Shown here piece after piece: positions 50,705 to 63,333 of a stretch of DNA of 64,000 nucleotides. The translations under genes and the position numbers were made by a program. The notes beneath the pieces are model-generated. The model did no database searches and was not told the origin of the DNA. It saw nothing but the letters and a program-made list of their open reading frames with translations. The stretch covers positions 71,655,850 to 71,719,849 of the forward strand of contig CM033717.1 of NCBI GenBank assembly GCA_019671005.1, read 5' to 3'. The stretch comes from Hibiscus mutabilis. Taxonomy: Eukaryota > Streptophyta > Magnoliopsida > Malvales > Malvaceae. The number at the start of each line of letters is the position of its first letter. Position 1 is the first letter of the stretch.

Positions 50705-52076
50705 GGAACCATCGACATGTAGTTAGCAAACAAAGAAGGAAAATCGACTTTGCCGGGGTAAGAAAACACAATCAAACACCTTGGCATCGTGGTAAAATCC
50801 GATCATCATAAAGTTTGAACAATTTCTTTGTTCTAATCTTTTGCAGAATCAGTGGCAAATTAAGCATATACATGGAAGATTAAACCAAAACCATACCAAC
50901 AACAAAGGAAGAAAGATCTGCAAGACAAGATCAGTGAAAGATCACCATCATCAATACAATACTACTTACAATCAAAATACTTTATATATATATATGTCTA
51001 GGTAAAGGACAGAGGAACTGATTTATGCAAGCGGGGTCTTGGCCTTTCCTTACTGGTGACACCCTAATTGCTGGACCACACAACAAATAGTGTAGAAACA
51101 AAGGATACTAGTAGACTAGTAGTAACTCCTTTCTATCTCAGATTGTAATTTTCATTTTTACTGTCTCTTTTAGGGTTTTTTACCCTCTTTTTTTTCCCCG
51201 AAGGGAGGTGAAAAAAAGGTTGTGTATGAACTATGTCACTCTGTGTACAAAATTAGATCCCCAAGAAGTTATAAAAGTACTTTACCAGAAGCTTAACAAC
51301 TATACTGATATGAGAACCCAAAATGGCAAAAGAGTGAAAGGGTAAAAAGATATTGACAGACTGTGGGTTTTGTTTTTACTGGTGTTCATGTTACAATTAT
51401 TATTACATTATCTGTCAGCCATTAGATTATGGTGAAATATGCAGAAGTGTAAAAGAAAAGGTGAGGTAAAAGAGAAAAGGATGGTCCTTTCTTCTTTCAT
51501 CATGTGATTAAAGTTAACTTTAGGGGACACTTTTGTCTCATATTGTGGCTTCTTTTCTATGTTTTTTGGGGTGGGGACATGTATGAATGGGTAAGGGCCA
51601 TATTGTCACATGGTTTCTGACAAATTTTCATATGAATATCTGGGTACCACTCACTCCCTTCACTCCCAGTCTCTTTTAACTTATACAGAGTTTTTAAAAT
51701 ACAAAAGCTTACTTTTTTAATGGATTTTGGTGCCCCTATTATGTTTTGGCATAATATAATAAGGTTAAACCATGTTGGTTCTCTCTCTCTGTCTACACGT
51801 GCTCTTATGTTTTAATGGCATGTGCATTAGTGCTGCATGCACATCTTCTTCCCTTACAATACATATATTTTATCACGTAAACACTAACATAATACGAATA
51901 CACAAACATTATATAAGTACACAAGTTAGTACGCATGAGAAACGAGCACATGTTTGATTTTTTTTTTTGAAAGGGAGCACATGTTTGATTGATCCTATTA
52001 AAAACAGCTTTTGGTAATAGGAAGTGTCTACACCAGAAGCTTGAATGTTAAAGATTACTGTCTGGATCAATTGAGC
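50705..52076. other. 3' flank of CCCH copy 2 and intergenic
   Basis: The first several hundred bases are the likely 3' UTR; one UTR intron is possible because AG/GT signals occur near 50760-50850. Beyond about 51300 I see no gene. Confidence 0.4.
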
Positions 52077-52084
52077 TCTACCGG

Positions 52085-52660
52085 TAGAAGTGGCAAATAT
52101 GTTATTCGGTTCGGTTTCGGTTCAGGTTATTTTAAGTCTGAATATATTTGGTTTAAATTCGTTTCGAATTGGTTCGGGTTTGGTTCGGTTTTAATTCAGG
52201 TTTATAATGGTTTCGGTTCGAGTATCGGGTTAGAACGACGCATCGGTAGATTTTCTATTCGATTGATTTTCAGTTTGGCTGATTTTGGGTCGGGTTAATA
52301 GGAGATCAATCGGTTTTTGTCTCTTTTTTAGGTCGATTTAGGTTTTTCCACCCTATATAACTTTATATAGCATTTATATTTGACTTTTTGGTGAGTTGTG
52401 CGACAATTTACTTCTTATCTTTATTTATTTATTTTAATATATTTTCTTTATTTCGGGTTGCCTTCGGTTTGGATGAAATCAATTCGGTTCTATTTGGCTC
52501 AATTGAAAATCGATTCGGGTCCATTTTTGGTTCAACTAAAATTCGGTTTGGTTCAGTTTATTTCGAGTTTCGAATCATATTCGGTTCATCGTGTTTAGAT
52601 CGATTTCGGGTCTTAATTCGATAAATCAGTTCGATTCTTGGGTTAAGTTTACCATGTCTA
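52085..52660. mobile_element. Fold-back element with GGTTCGG-rich interior, 576 bp
   Basis: Left end TAGAAGTGGCAAAT and right end TTTACCATGTCTA are imperfect inverted repeats. Flanking 8-mers TCTACCGG and TCTACTAG agree at six of eight positions. The interior is packed with TTCGGTTCGGTTTCGG-like words. The long plus-strand frames (52011-52298, 52388-52624) are by-products of this repeat, not genes. Confidence 0.6.
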
Positions 52661-52668
52661 TCTACTAG

Positions 52669-53289
52669 CAAAGCTCAATTGTCTTGCTGGCCAAGAATTG
52701 ATTCCATCTTTAATTTTGCCAATCAAAGGTAAAACAATCTTTATTAGATAATCTCTACCATTATACATAATTGTTGCTCGGTTATCACAATACACGTATA
52801 TTGTGGACACAAATTTACCCATTTAGAATATCTTCCAAAAAAACTTTGAAGTCATTTAATTTTTTCTCCAGACTTGCTTAGAGCTATAAACTCAGATTCT
52901 ATAGAAGTGATTATAACTGATTGTCTTGAGGGTTTCTACGGTACAACTCCTCTTTTTAAAGTGAAAACATATCCACTTATACCTTTGATATCTTGAATAT
53001 CCAAATACAACTAAGGAAGTATACAGGGCCGGACGACGTTAAATCTAATCTATTGTGCATGCTTTATCCTGCGATGGTATCACATTATTTTACTTTTTCC
53101 GCTTACAAATTCATTCGATTTAAGTTCAGACATCAAGTAAAACTGCTTCAATACACTACACACTCCAAGAACTGAATCCAAAGAGCTCTCCATGAAAATC
53201 ATCTGTAAAAATATAGATGGAAGAGTATGTTCCTGTGATATTTATGATAATTCATGAGAGATTTGTATAATGTCGAGAATATAGATGGG
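52669..53289. other. Possible copia pol trace, highly decayed
   Basis: The minus and plus strands hold short fragments (for example near 52850-53020) reminiscent of copia pol C-terminal sequence but broken everywhere. I can only call it probable retroelement debris. Confidence 0.25.
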
Positions 53290-53545
53290 TAAAACTTTGA
53301 TACACAGGTTTGTATAAGCCTGTGTATTTACACTACAAAAATCTAAATCCTAAATTCCTAACCTTAACCCTAAAAAACTAAACCCTAAACCTTAAACCCT
53401 ATCCACTAAATTCTAAATACTAACCTTAAATTCTAAACCCTACAACTTAAACCCCTAAACTTTAAACCCTAAACTAAAACATTAACCCCTAAAACTAAAA
53501 GGTACGTGTAAACTAAAGTTTACACGGCCTGTATTAAAGTTTTTT
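53290..53545. mobile_element. MITE with telomere-like core (copy B)
   Basis: Begins AAAACTTTGATACACAGG and ends GGCCTGTATTAAAGTTTT, an imperfect inverted repeat. The core is a run of CCCTAAAC-like units (CTAACCTTAACCCTAAAAAA, CTAAACCCTAAACC). It is the clearest member of the family with 14243-14450 and 45562-45812. Confidence 0.7.
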
Positions 53546-54000
53546 TTCAATATAGATAATATAAAAAAATGGGGCAATCCAACCAACATTGCATATGTAA
53601 TATTGGGTGAGAAATGCAAAACTGGATAATAATGTCTCCTTCGTACATAAATATATTATTTATATCAAGTGGGTCCATATAATTAACTTCATTTTGGCCC
53701 AACTCATGGATCCATATAGGTACAAACCAGGTTTGCTTCATAATAACTTGGCAATTTTTGGTACTGTATCATGTATTCATGTGATTCATGGTTCATAGTG
53801 TAAGCACAAAAACACTATCGCCTCGTTTGATATAGCGGAGGTAAAAAATATATGTTATATTAAATAATATCTGTGTATTAAAAAATAGAAAAAAAGATGG
53901 TTGTTATTTCGTTAAAGTTTTGTTGTAAAATTTATAGTAAAATTAAAAGATAAGTGTTATGTATAAACGTACTCTTTTACTCTCAAAATTTTAGCTTTAT
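53546..54000. other. Intergenic, nothing recognised
   Basis: AT-rich, no supported frame. Confidence 0.4.
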
Positions 54001-54475
54001 AAGGGTTTGTGGTTTAGGGTTTAATATTTGTAGTTTAGGGTTCATAGTTCATGGTTTAAGGTTTGGAGTTCAAGGTTTGGGGTTTATTGTTTTGAGTTTA
54101 AGGTTTAGGTTTTAAGGTTTATGATTTAGGGTTGGAGTTCATGGTTTAAGGTTTGGGGTTGATTGTTCATGGTTTGGTGTTTGATGTTTATTGTTTAGGG
54201 TTTTTGGTTCAATGATTGGGGTTTATGGGTTATGGTTTGAGGTGTATGATTTGGAGTTTAGGGGTTGGGGTTTGTTATTTAGGGTTTAGAGTTTGTGATT
54301 TAATATTTGTGGTTTATGATTTAGGGCATCAATTGGAGTTTATGGTTTGAGGTTTAGGTTTTGGGGTTAGGGTTTGATGGTTGATGTTTATTGTTTAGTG
54401 TCTGTGGTTCAATGTTTAAGGTTTGTGGTTCATTGTTTAGGGTTTAAGGTTGAGTGTCGGGATTAGTGTTTAGGG
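54001..54475. repeat. Long degenerate TTTAGGG-like tract
   Basis: Nearly 500 bases built of GGTTTAGGGTTT, GTTTGGGGTTTATTG and GTTCATGGTTTAAGG variants, all on one strand. It looks like a decayed telomere-type array or an overgrown core of the MITE family above. No inverted ends were found. Confidence 0.75.
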
Positions 54476-55473
54476 TTAGCATATTTATAATGATGTAAAT
54501 ACGTAAAAAATAATATGAAGGTATAATTGACAAAATTAGGAATGCACTTATAAAATAAAGTTATGTAATAGAAATATATTTAAATAATACAACATGCAAG
54601 TTACAAACTAAACATATATGCATTATGTACAATTAAACAATGTCGCCTTCAAAGTTTAAACTCGTCTCCTCTTTTTTAGAGTGCATTGTGCCTTACTAAT
54701 GCACCAAATATTTGTTGGTCGATAACATATTAGTTTAAAAAGCCTTAAGTTTATCATTTTGAAAAAAAAATTATTTTAACATTTTTTTATAGTTTTATGT
54801 ATTATTTATTTATGTTTTGATCCTTAATTTTTAAATTCTTTTATTTGTAAGTTTAGCTGAGAAGGACCAATCTGCAAATTTTTAGAACTGCCAGAGGGCA
54901 AAGACCCAATGGGTATTTATATCAGTTTGTTATTTTGTTTATTTAAGTTATAAAATTCAATTCAACTCGATTTTTTTCGAGTCGAGTTGAGTTTTGTTTA
55001 CCCTCAACATCCACGTTAAAGTGTGCCATGTTGTGTTTAGATATAATTTTCGTGTGTAAACGTATTATGTCTGTGTTGTGTTTTCATTGTAGTATGAATT
55101 ATGAAAAATGTCGAGAAATAATGTACGAAAAATGGAGAATTCGATGTAAGAAAAGCACATATATGCAAAAGCCCACGCCTCAACCCTGCAACCACCGCAG
55201 TCCGCAGCAAATCCGAGATTCAAATCTCAACGTCTATCTAACCTCTTGCACTACAGAAAATGAATTCTATAAATTCCACAATCTGTCATAAAAACACAAT
55301 ATTTCACAGTGAACAGAACCCTCTCCTGAGTTTTCTTAATGAATCTAGCTTGAATTCATGCTTGCTTCACATACAAGTTAGAACATCAATATATATACAT
55401 ATATAATGTATACATATATATCCCCTCGATTTCAAAATTTGAGAGGTCATAAAGTGCCATACTTGTGTGCAGC
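54476..55473. other. Intergenic and 3' flank of the PPR gene
   Basis: AT-rich with a small ATATATACAT cluster near 55389-55424. No gene seen. Confidence 0.4.
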
Positions 55474-57306
55474 TCACAATTCTATACCATGTTTCCTGGC
55501 ATCAAAATTCTTCTGCATCCATTTAACTTGGTTTTCCAATCCAGCATCTCTCAAGGCATTGATAGCTGAATGATACAGCCTTCCATCGAACTGAGTGCCT
55601 TCAGCTTTTATGTCCTGCAGAAGCCTCACCAACTCATCTATCCGGCTCGTTTTCGAGAAAACTCCGACCATGATGCCTGCCATAGCCTTATCGATCGATC
55701 CCCTGTACAATCTGAACTCGCGGTAGAACTTCACACACATCTCGTACTCCCTCACTCGATTGTAAGCGCTAATGATCGTCGTGTAGCTGACTTTATCCGG
55801 TGCCAGCTTCTGCCGTTTCATCTCTTTCCATAGCTTCTCCACCTGTCTCAAGTTCTTTACTCTCCCATGCATGTCCATCAATGAATTGTATATCCATACA
55901 TTTGGTTGACACCCTTTTGCTTTCATTTTAGCCAAAACCTTCATTGCTTCTCTTATCATCCCTTCTTTCCCATACATTGATATCATGCTCGAATATGCCA
56001 CGACGCATTTATCGAACCCTTTCTCCTGCATCTCCGAGAACACCGTCTCGGCTTTCGAGTTGAGACCGATGCGACAATAGGCGTTTATGATCGAGGCATA
56101 CGTTACTTGTCCCGGTTTGCAGCCCTGCAAAATCAGCTGCTCGTACACCGAAATAGCAGATTGAAACCCTCTTCTTTTAGAGAATCCATTGACAATTGTA
56201 CAAAAAATACAATCCGAAACCTTCACATTTACATACTTCATGACCCTCACAACATCCAAAGTTTTCTCCAAAAACCCTTCTTCTATGTACATCAAAACAA
56301 TCTTCAAAAACACTTCCGGATCCCTCACCATCCTCCTCTCCCTGGCCTCTTCGAATAGCTCTTCGACCACGGCTGAATTGCGGATTCCCGCAAACGAGAT
56401 TATCAACGAAGAGTAAACTGAAGAGCTCACGAAAAGCCCTTTCTTCCTCATGTCCCTGAAATACTCTAGAGCTTCGTAAACCCGACTCGATTTGGCCAAC
56501 GCCTCACATAATATACTATACGCACGGGGTGCAAGCGGTGTCGAATTCAACTTCCTAGTTTCGAATTCATCAAACAAGGAACAGACTTTGTCTATGTCAC
56601 CAATTTGCTGATAAGCTTCCATTATAAGGCAATAAGACTCGGAATCCATCGAAATTCCATTTGATTTCATCGTTTCGAATACCGCAATCGTGCTTCTAAA
56701 CATATGCAACTTATTGTACCCCGACATTGCTGAATTAAACGCAATGACAGCGAGTTCTTTGTCTGATCTAAACGCTTCAAGCAGAGACTCGACAACCTTG
56801 AATTTTCTAGCTTTAACACAAGTGTTAACCAATCTAGAACAAGTGTAACCATCGGGGAAGACATTGTAACTCTTGAAATCATGCGACAGAGACATAATCA
56901 AATCCCATTTCTTGGATTGGACAAAGTACCTTATCAGAAGCTTCAACATTTGTTTCTCTGGTATGAACCCTGGGTTCTCTTTTGCCTTCTGGTAGAAATC
57001 ATATGCCACATCTTCACTTGGAGTGTCCTGTAATAACCCACACAGTAACCCATTTAGGCCTATCTCGGTGATGGGCACATTGCTGCTGCTGCTGCTCGAC
57101 GACGATGATGATGATGCATGTTCCATGATGGCATATGGGGAGTTACATGAAGAATTGGTGTGGAACAATGGGAGGTTTGAGATGGGGAAGGGGACAAAGT
57201 GAAGGGGTTTTTTGCATGGTGCAAAGAAGAGAAGAGATTTTCTGGGTTTTGATGTGTAGAAATCGGTTGAAGCTAAGGGCCAGTCCGGAGAACTGGAGAT
57301 GGCCAT
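55474..57306 (-). CDS. Pentatricopeptide-repeat protein, P class, organelle-targeted
   Basis: Single-exon frame of 610 residues. PPR proteins bind organelle RNA one base per repeat and affect its stability, splicing or translation. The N-terminus (MAISSSPDWPLASTDFYTSK) is rich in Ser and basic residues with few acids, as in a chloroplast transit peptide. A poly-Ser run of 11 at about residues 65-75 is encoded by a trinucleotide tract. Roughly eleven PPR motifs follow from about residue 110, for example VTYASIINAYCRIGLNSKAE, VVAYSSMISMYGKEGMIREA and VSYTTIISAYNRVREYEMC. There is no E, DYW or SMR domain. It resembles Arabidopsis At5g13770-type proteins as far as I recall; the RNA target is unknown. 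Confidence 0.95.
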   Translation of the reverse strand: MAISSSPDWPLASTDFYTSKPRKSLLFFAPCKKPLHFVPFPISNLPLFHTNSSCNSPYAIMEHASSSSSSSSSSSNVPITEIGLNGLLCGLLQDTPSEDVAYDFYQKAKENPGFIPEKQMLKLLIRYFVQSKKWDLIMSLSHDFKSYNVFPDGYTCSRLVNTCVKARKFKVVESLLEAFRSDKELAVIAFNSAMSGYNKLHMFRSTIAVFETMKSNGISMDSESYCLIMEAYQQIGDIDKVCSLFDEFETRKLNSTPLAPRAYSILCEALAKSSRVYEALEYFRDMRKKGLFVSSSVYSSLIISFAGIRNSAVVEELFEEARERRMVRDPEVFLKIVLMYIEEGFLEKTLDVVRVMKYVNVKVSDCIFCTIVNGFSKRRGFQSAISVYEQLILQGCKPGQVTYASIINAYCRIGLNSKAETVFSEMQEKGFDKCVVAYSSMISMYGKEGMIREAMKVLAKMKAKGCQPNVWIYNSLMDMHGRVKNLRQVEKLWKEMKRQKLAPDKVSYTTIISAYNRVREYEMCVKFYREFRLYRGSIDKAMAGIMVGVFSKTSRIDELVRLLQDIKAEGTQFDGRLYHSAINALRDAGLENQVKWMQKNFDARKHGIEL

Positions 57307-59081
57307 GTTTTGTTTTTTGTTTTTTGGGGGAGATAAGGTTTAATGGGGAACTCAAGTGTATGAACTTGTGGAGCTAAGACATGGAGGAAGTGGATTTTGC
57401 CATGGACTGCATGTATTGTGCTAACCAATAGGAAAATGACAGGTGGAATGTGAATTTGAGAATAATAGAGGACTGGTTTTCGACACGTGTTCTGTTAGAT
57501 TGAAACGATGTCGGATTCACTGTTTAGTTAAATATAATTTAAAATATTTGTAAATGAAGAAAATATTAAGAGTATTTAAAATTGGGTCCCGAATTTTCGA
57601 GTACCAAAAATATCGGGATGTGACATGATTCATTAATATCGAATACCTGTAAGTTAGGTACCCATGATTTTGGGTTACATGATACCAATATTAAATTTAT
57701 AGTATAATTATGTATGAAATATATTATTTTTTTTATTAATTACGAATCAAAATTTAAATTTTTTATACAAGTTATCTCAAAGTGTAACTTGTTAAATCTT
57801 TTGAAGGTTAAAGTTTAAAATGATAGTTAAACTTACTTTTTTTTTTAATTTAAATTGATACTTAAAATTTACTTATTATTTTTTAGTGACAAAAAATTTA
57901 CTTATTGGTTTAAACTGATACTTATTAGTCATTTTGATCTAAGAAGTCAAGATTAGGAACTAATTTGAACTAAGAAGTCAAATTCGTATACCAATTTAAA
58001 CCTTAACTCAAAAATAATTAATGAAATTATATTTTGCATAACTCATATAACACAATCCATGTTTATATCTAATTGGACTAAAAAATTAGACATGAAATTA
58101 AACATTGAAATAAAGTTTAGACACTAAAAAAACTAATGAGCGGTCCTAGTAAAAAAGATAATGATGTTCAATTCTAGAAGATTCAAGTTCAATCAGCTTT
58201 ATTTTTAAGGTGTATGCGTTTTTAAAAATTTAAAAAATATGAATATATACAACGTTGTAATCAACAAAAGAAAGAAATGAAGCAAGCAAAGAAATAGATC
58301 ATCCGGTGCAGGACCTTTTTAAAGTTAAAACTTCAATAATTATATTATAAATTTTAAAAGCTCAATGACCATATTCAAACGTCTTAAAAGTACATATACT
58401 ACTAGTATAATTGGCCATATTATAAACTTTAGTTTTTACAAGTATTTTAGGGTTTAGAGTTTAGTTTAGAGTTTAAGGGTTTGAGTTTTAATGTTTAGAA
58501 TTTAAGGTTAATATTTAAAATTTAGGGTTTATAGTTTAATTTTTTAAAAGTTTGGTTTAATAATTTAAGATTTAAATTTATAGTATAAATATCAAAATTA
58601 AACTCAAATTATAAACTCAATTTTAGCTAAACAATTCATTTTCACTCTGAAAGTGACGCTTCAAGTTGAAAAATCTCCCAAAACTTCAAATTTAGGTAAA
58701 CTTCTTTCTTCTTGTATTTAAATTAAGCGATCTTTTTTTAATAAATAACAATTTTCATGATCCATCACAGGGCCAAGACTCTAATCATCTTTTGTTGTTT
58801 GCACTTTACTTGTTTGGAACGTGAGAAACCTTTTTTTTTTTTTTTTTTTTTTTACTTTGAATTGCTTGCGTTGTAGAACTAAATTATTTTGGAGGCAAAA
58901 AGAGAAGAAAATGTAAAAATTCTATAATCCTGCTGATTTTATTTTTGTATGTGTAAAGTTCTGGAGTTTGTTTAATTTACATTCAAATTATATCTAAATT
59001 CTAACGTTTGCTGTAGTAATTGTAAGAGTAAAACAAAACGAAAAGGAAAAAAAAAACTTTTTTGAGGTATTGGTTAATTGT
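57307..59081. other. Intergenic between PPR and propeller-like genes
   Basis: The first 100-150 bases are the likely 5' UTR and promoter of the PPR gene. Positions 58438-58565 are another TTTAGGG-like stretch, and 58831-58853 is a 23-base T run. No gene seen. Confidence 0.5.
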
Positions 59082-62000
59082 TCATGATGCCAAAGCAATC
59101 CAATAACTTGCTGTGCAAGAACTTGTTGGAGTTCCAATGATCCGTATCCATTTCCATTGCCTGTCCTCAACTTCCTGAATTTCTGCTAACTGCACCATTT
59201 CATAATTTTCATTAGTTTCTTATTCCTTTCTCTACCATGACAAATATTGAACCAAGATTTTCCTTTTCTTTTCTAGATTTTGCCATGAAATCTAGTTGTA
59301 GGTTTAAAGTTTTTGCTTGTTGTGGAACCAAGAAATCTTTTATTATTTAGCTTGTATGACTCTGTTTTGGTTATTTAGGATAATTAATCAGATGTTGGAA
59401 ATTAGAAACATGGATGAACCCTGGTTTTGATTGCTTACCCTGCCATCTCTTAGTTCGAATATAGCTGAATCTTCAGAAAATGAAATTGGTCTTGTAGGAG
59501 CAACCTGTACATATTTGCAGAGAATGTAAAACCAGTTTAGCATTACTATTTCTGCAGGCATGCAGGAGTAAGTAGATGTGGTCGGTCGATAGCTGAATAC
59601 GAACCTTCGGGTCACAGTTGTCTGTTTGATCTTCATTATCTTTGTCTCCATTATGTGGGAAACCACAGTTTTTCCATCTCCATGTTGATTGATCCTTATA
59701 CCTTAGGTATACATTTCCATCTGAACCTATCAAAAGCAATTGATTGCCTTTGGAACATGGACCGGGTGGAGCAACCAAGGTAACATCTTTGCATGGAGTG
59801 CCATGTTCCACCCAGCTCCAACCATCCCAAGTATTCCAGTGATATTCAACCAATCCACCGTCTTCCGAAAGCATGAAAAGTGAACCTGTTAGTGAAAAGA
59901 TCGAAGGCCTCATAGCGGTTCCTGGCAATCTGGAGAGAACCAAATGCTGAGATTGGTGATGCTCATGCCACAACTCTGTCACTTTGTTATACTGGTAGAG
60001 CCGGCCATTTCTTCCAACAACAAACACTATATTATGCCTAAACATTTCTTGGTCTATTATGCATGCAAGTTTGGTTTCCGGAGGGTTTCGGCAATTTCTC
60101 CATTTGAACTTTCTGAGGGCAACCTACATGACATGTAAGGAAATGAAAACTAAAGAAACCATGTTATAATTAATCTGTTTTCTTTTCTGATTATCTTACC
60201 GTGAACTGCACTAGTCTTCCACTTTTGCTCACAAAGAAGAGTGCATCTTCTGCTGTGACTTTCATTTTACCCGGCATACCATCCCAAGGAGGGCCTGCCA
60301 TAACTTGTGTTCCTTTCTTCATTGCAGTGCAGTTTATCCATGCTAGCTCGTTGCCGCTCCTTTCTCTGATAAGCAAGGTTCCATACATGTCAACAAAAAA
60401 TATACTTCCATTGTAGTTTCCGAGGGAACCTCTCATAGGTGTCGAATGATCGTGTCTTAACCAAAGCCATACACTTTCAGCATAAAGATGCTCGAAGATC
60501 AAACCCTCATCTGTGACAATAAAAAATGAACCGCCTGCTTGCATCATCCTCAGTCGGAAATTAGTGTTGGTCCAGTTATCTGGGAAACTGTATTCTTCTG
60601 ATGTTTTCACTGGTCCACTCCTTGATGTGCCTGGATATAAGTAATCTTCTTGTGCTTTATTACCCTTTTTTCTCCTTGTCAAGGATCTTGTGTTTCCTGC
60701 ATCATTTGTTTCATCTTTTATACCTGCTATGCAATTCAAAGGTCCACGTTCTTCGGTACAATACTCAGCATTCCATCCTTCTGTCTCTGGGGCATCTAAT
60801 ATCGACCAGACATACTTAGAGGATACTTTTTTTCGCATGTTAAATTGAGGCGTTGGCCCTGAATTTTCACCACCTAGGCCAGGTATATGTAACTCTGCAA
60901 TTCTACCATCATCTAGTGCAAACATGATCCTCCCAAGTTGATATTTTACTCCTGCAATACCTCTTGCAGCTTTTGTATTTGGTGGATGCATATGATTCAG
61001 CCAGGCTACTGAAATTTGGTTCTCTTGAGCTGTACCTGTCTTCACATGTTTGAGTTACATCGAGGATCTAGTATTGTTGCCGGATTATTTAGAAAATTTT
61101 AAGACTACATAATTTCATACATTTAATGCAACTTGATTTACCTGAATGGATTGGTATTCTATACTCAAAAACTGATCCAGTGGATGTAGTGAGAAATAAT
61201 GAGACGAATCGTTCATTCGGTTCATCTTCCAGCTGGGGAGTAATGGATGTCAGGCGTTGATCTTCTGGACTTCCATGATTTATCCATTTCCATTTCCTTT
61301 GATGCAGTCGTCTCTCTACCAATTTACCTCCCTGTATATTTAAGTAAGTTCATAAGACATGATATCGAATTTAGGATAATAGGGTATGTATGTAGTATGC
61401 ACATGCTTTGTGATGCTCGAATGTGTTATTAGTTTGTACGTATCGGTGATATGGTGGGAATGTTTGTGCAGAGTACCTTTGTTAGGAGAAACAAGGATAC
61501 AGAGCGATCACTCGAGCCATGTATCGAGCTCCCCATTAATGGTACTAGAGAACCCTCTTTTGCTGTTTCTTCACTCTGTAGATGCTTCTTCCATGATGGC
61601 CTCGAGCTCTTATCATATTCGTAAAGGTCACCTGCAGAACTATTGCACAATTTCATGTTTAGCTCACGTTTGTAAGCTTATAACTTAAAAACATGTTAGA
61701 ATTTATTCTCTGATAACAACATAAATTGAAATTCTTGCCATTCACTCATAACTCTTCCTTCATATTTTAGGAGCTTGTTCTGTCTAGATGATGCTGATGT
61801 GTGTCTGTACTTATGGAGAGAAAGAGAGAGCACCTTATCGTATATACTACTTCTGTTCTAATTCTTCCCGTGTCAGCGATTGCTGCGACATCTGCTCCTG
61901 GTGGCCGGCCATGATTCTCCCACCTGTTCTATGTTTACAATCACAGCACATAACCCGAACTGTATATTAGAGTCTTGAATTGAAATCTGAATCTCCTTTA

Positions 62001-63333
62001 TAGACTGGCATATGAAACTTGAGGCATCAATGGTAGCAATGAATGAAGTTCTAGACTTGCATTAAGACTTTGAAAGGAAAAGGTTTCTACCTTGGAGGCT
62101 CAACCTCACTGAGTTCTAGCAACGAGCCATTCTTTGTGCAGAAATAAACTCTCCTGCATTGAGTTCAGAAAAATAAAGGAACTATTGGTAGAGACACATT
62201 GCTTATATATTGAAATGAAACTCGATCACGCCTCTCGGTTATGTATTGATTCCCCGAAGAAAAATTCTCAACGTTGAATCAATGTACTTACAGCCCATCG
62301 GATGAAACAGTACCGGACTTTATCTGAACAACTGAGCTCTGGTCTGCTTCTTTATTTGTACTTTGATCGAATGTAGGTTTGAACTCCAACCAGATTGGCT
62401 GCAAGTTGTCACCCATTTGCATCTGAAAAACAGAAGATACATCAGCCGTAATAACAGAATTCTTGTGGTCATATACAGGCATGTCCCTTTTGCAAGATGT
62501 TATATGTTTCATTATTTTGGCTATAGCTTAGTTGGAGTTTACTTAATTCACTTACCATAGGGTGAATTTCATCTCATCCGAATTTAGGATAACTAGACAA
62601 CTAATAAAACAAAATTAAAACAAAGAAGCAGAATTCGAGTAGGATGTTTGATTCCGGTGTTGGTACTTCACTTATATATATCAATACTGTAGTTGTTCTT
62701 ATTTGAAAAGCACTCAGAAGTTTTACTATGCAATCCTGTAAATTTCATACTATTTCATCTAATATAAAATTTGAAGCAGTTGGTGCTTAGTGTTACCTGG
62801 TATAGGTTTCCTTCCTCTGAGATAGCAAGAATTGTCTGATTGACTATCAAGACCGAGACCGCGTAACCCGCCGATATATGCAAATCATGTGGTGCTATAA
62901 CCCACTGAACTCCATTCCAAAACCTCTCATAGATTGACCCACTTTCACTGGTCACCCAGATGGATGTTTCAGACATTTTAGTCAAGGAGATTCTTTTTCT
63001 TACAGTGTAAGAGTTTTCATCCAGCCTTCCAATATGACCATCCCTCATGTTGTTCTGTTGGTTAGAAACTTCTTCTTTTGTCCTTTTTGTTTGATCAATC
63101 AAACCCACTTTAGTACAGTTATCATTAACACAAGATACAAGATCAAAAGGAAGTTTAACTTCAATCCAGGTGTTGGATTGCTCGTGAAACTCCCAGAACC
63201 GATCCGTTTTCTGCTCGAATTGTCTCGTCGCTTGTTGAGCAAACTGTGTGCACAATGAAGCAGATGCAAGAAACACAAGGTAGCTTATTGACAGAAGGAC
63301 ACAGGTGAATACCACCAAATGGAATATAGACAT
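59082..63333 (-). CDS. Large repeat protein, secreted or membrane-anchored, function unknown
   Basis: Ten exons, 5' to 3': 62797-63333, 62292-62422, 62091-62153, 61834-61923, 61477-61639, 61142-61331, 60200-61035, 59605-60123, 59439-59504, 59082-59189 (TGA 59082-59084). Phases join to 900 residues. Residues 3-25 (FHLVVFTCVLLSISYLVFLA) form a signal peptide or signal anchor. The rest carries about 14 copies of a loose motif G-x-[LIV]-[YFV]-[EQ]-[YRHF] followed by W-x-W and often HG-P, for example GSIYERFWNGVQW, GLIFEHLYAESVWLWLRH, GRLYQYNKVTELWHEH, GGLVEYHWNTWDGWSWVEHG and GNVYLRYKDQSTWRWKN. This pattern fits beta-propeller lectin-like blades. I do not recognise a named family and no catalytic motif is visible. 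Exon 7 alone encodes about 280 residues. Confidence 0.9.

Noticed and set aside
52011..52624. Overlapping plus-strand frames of 60-95 codons rich in Gly, Phe and Ser
   Set aside because: They are translations of the GGTTCGG-type repeat inside a fold-back element, with no start context and no family resemblance.
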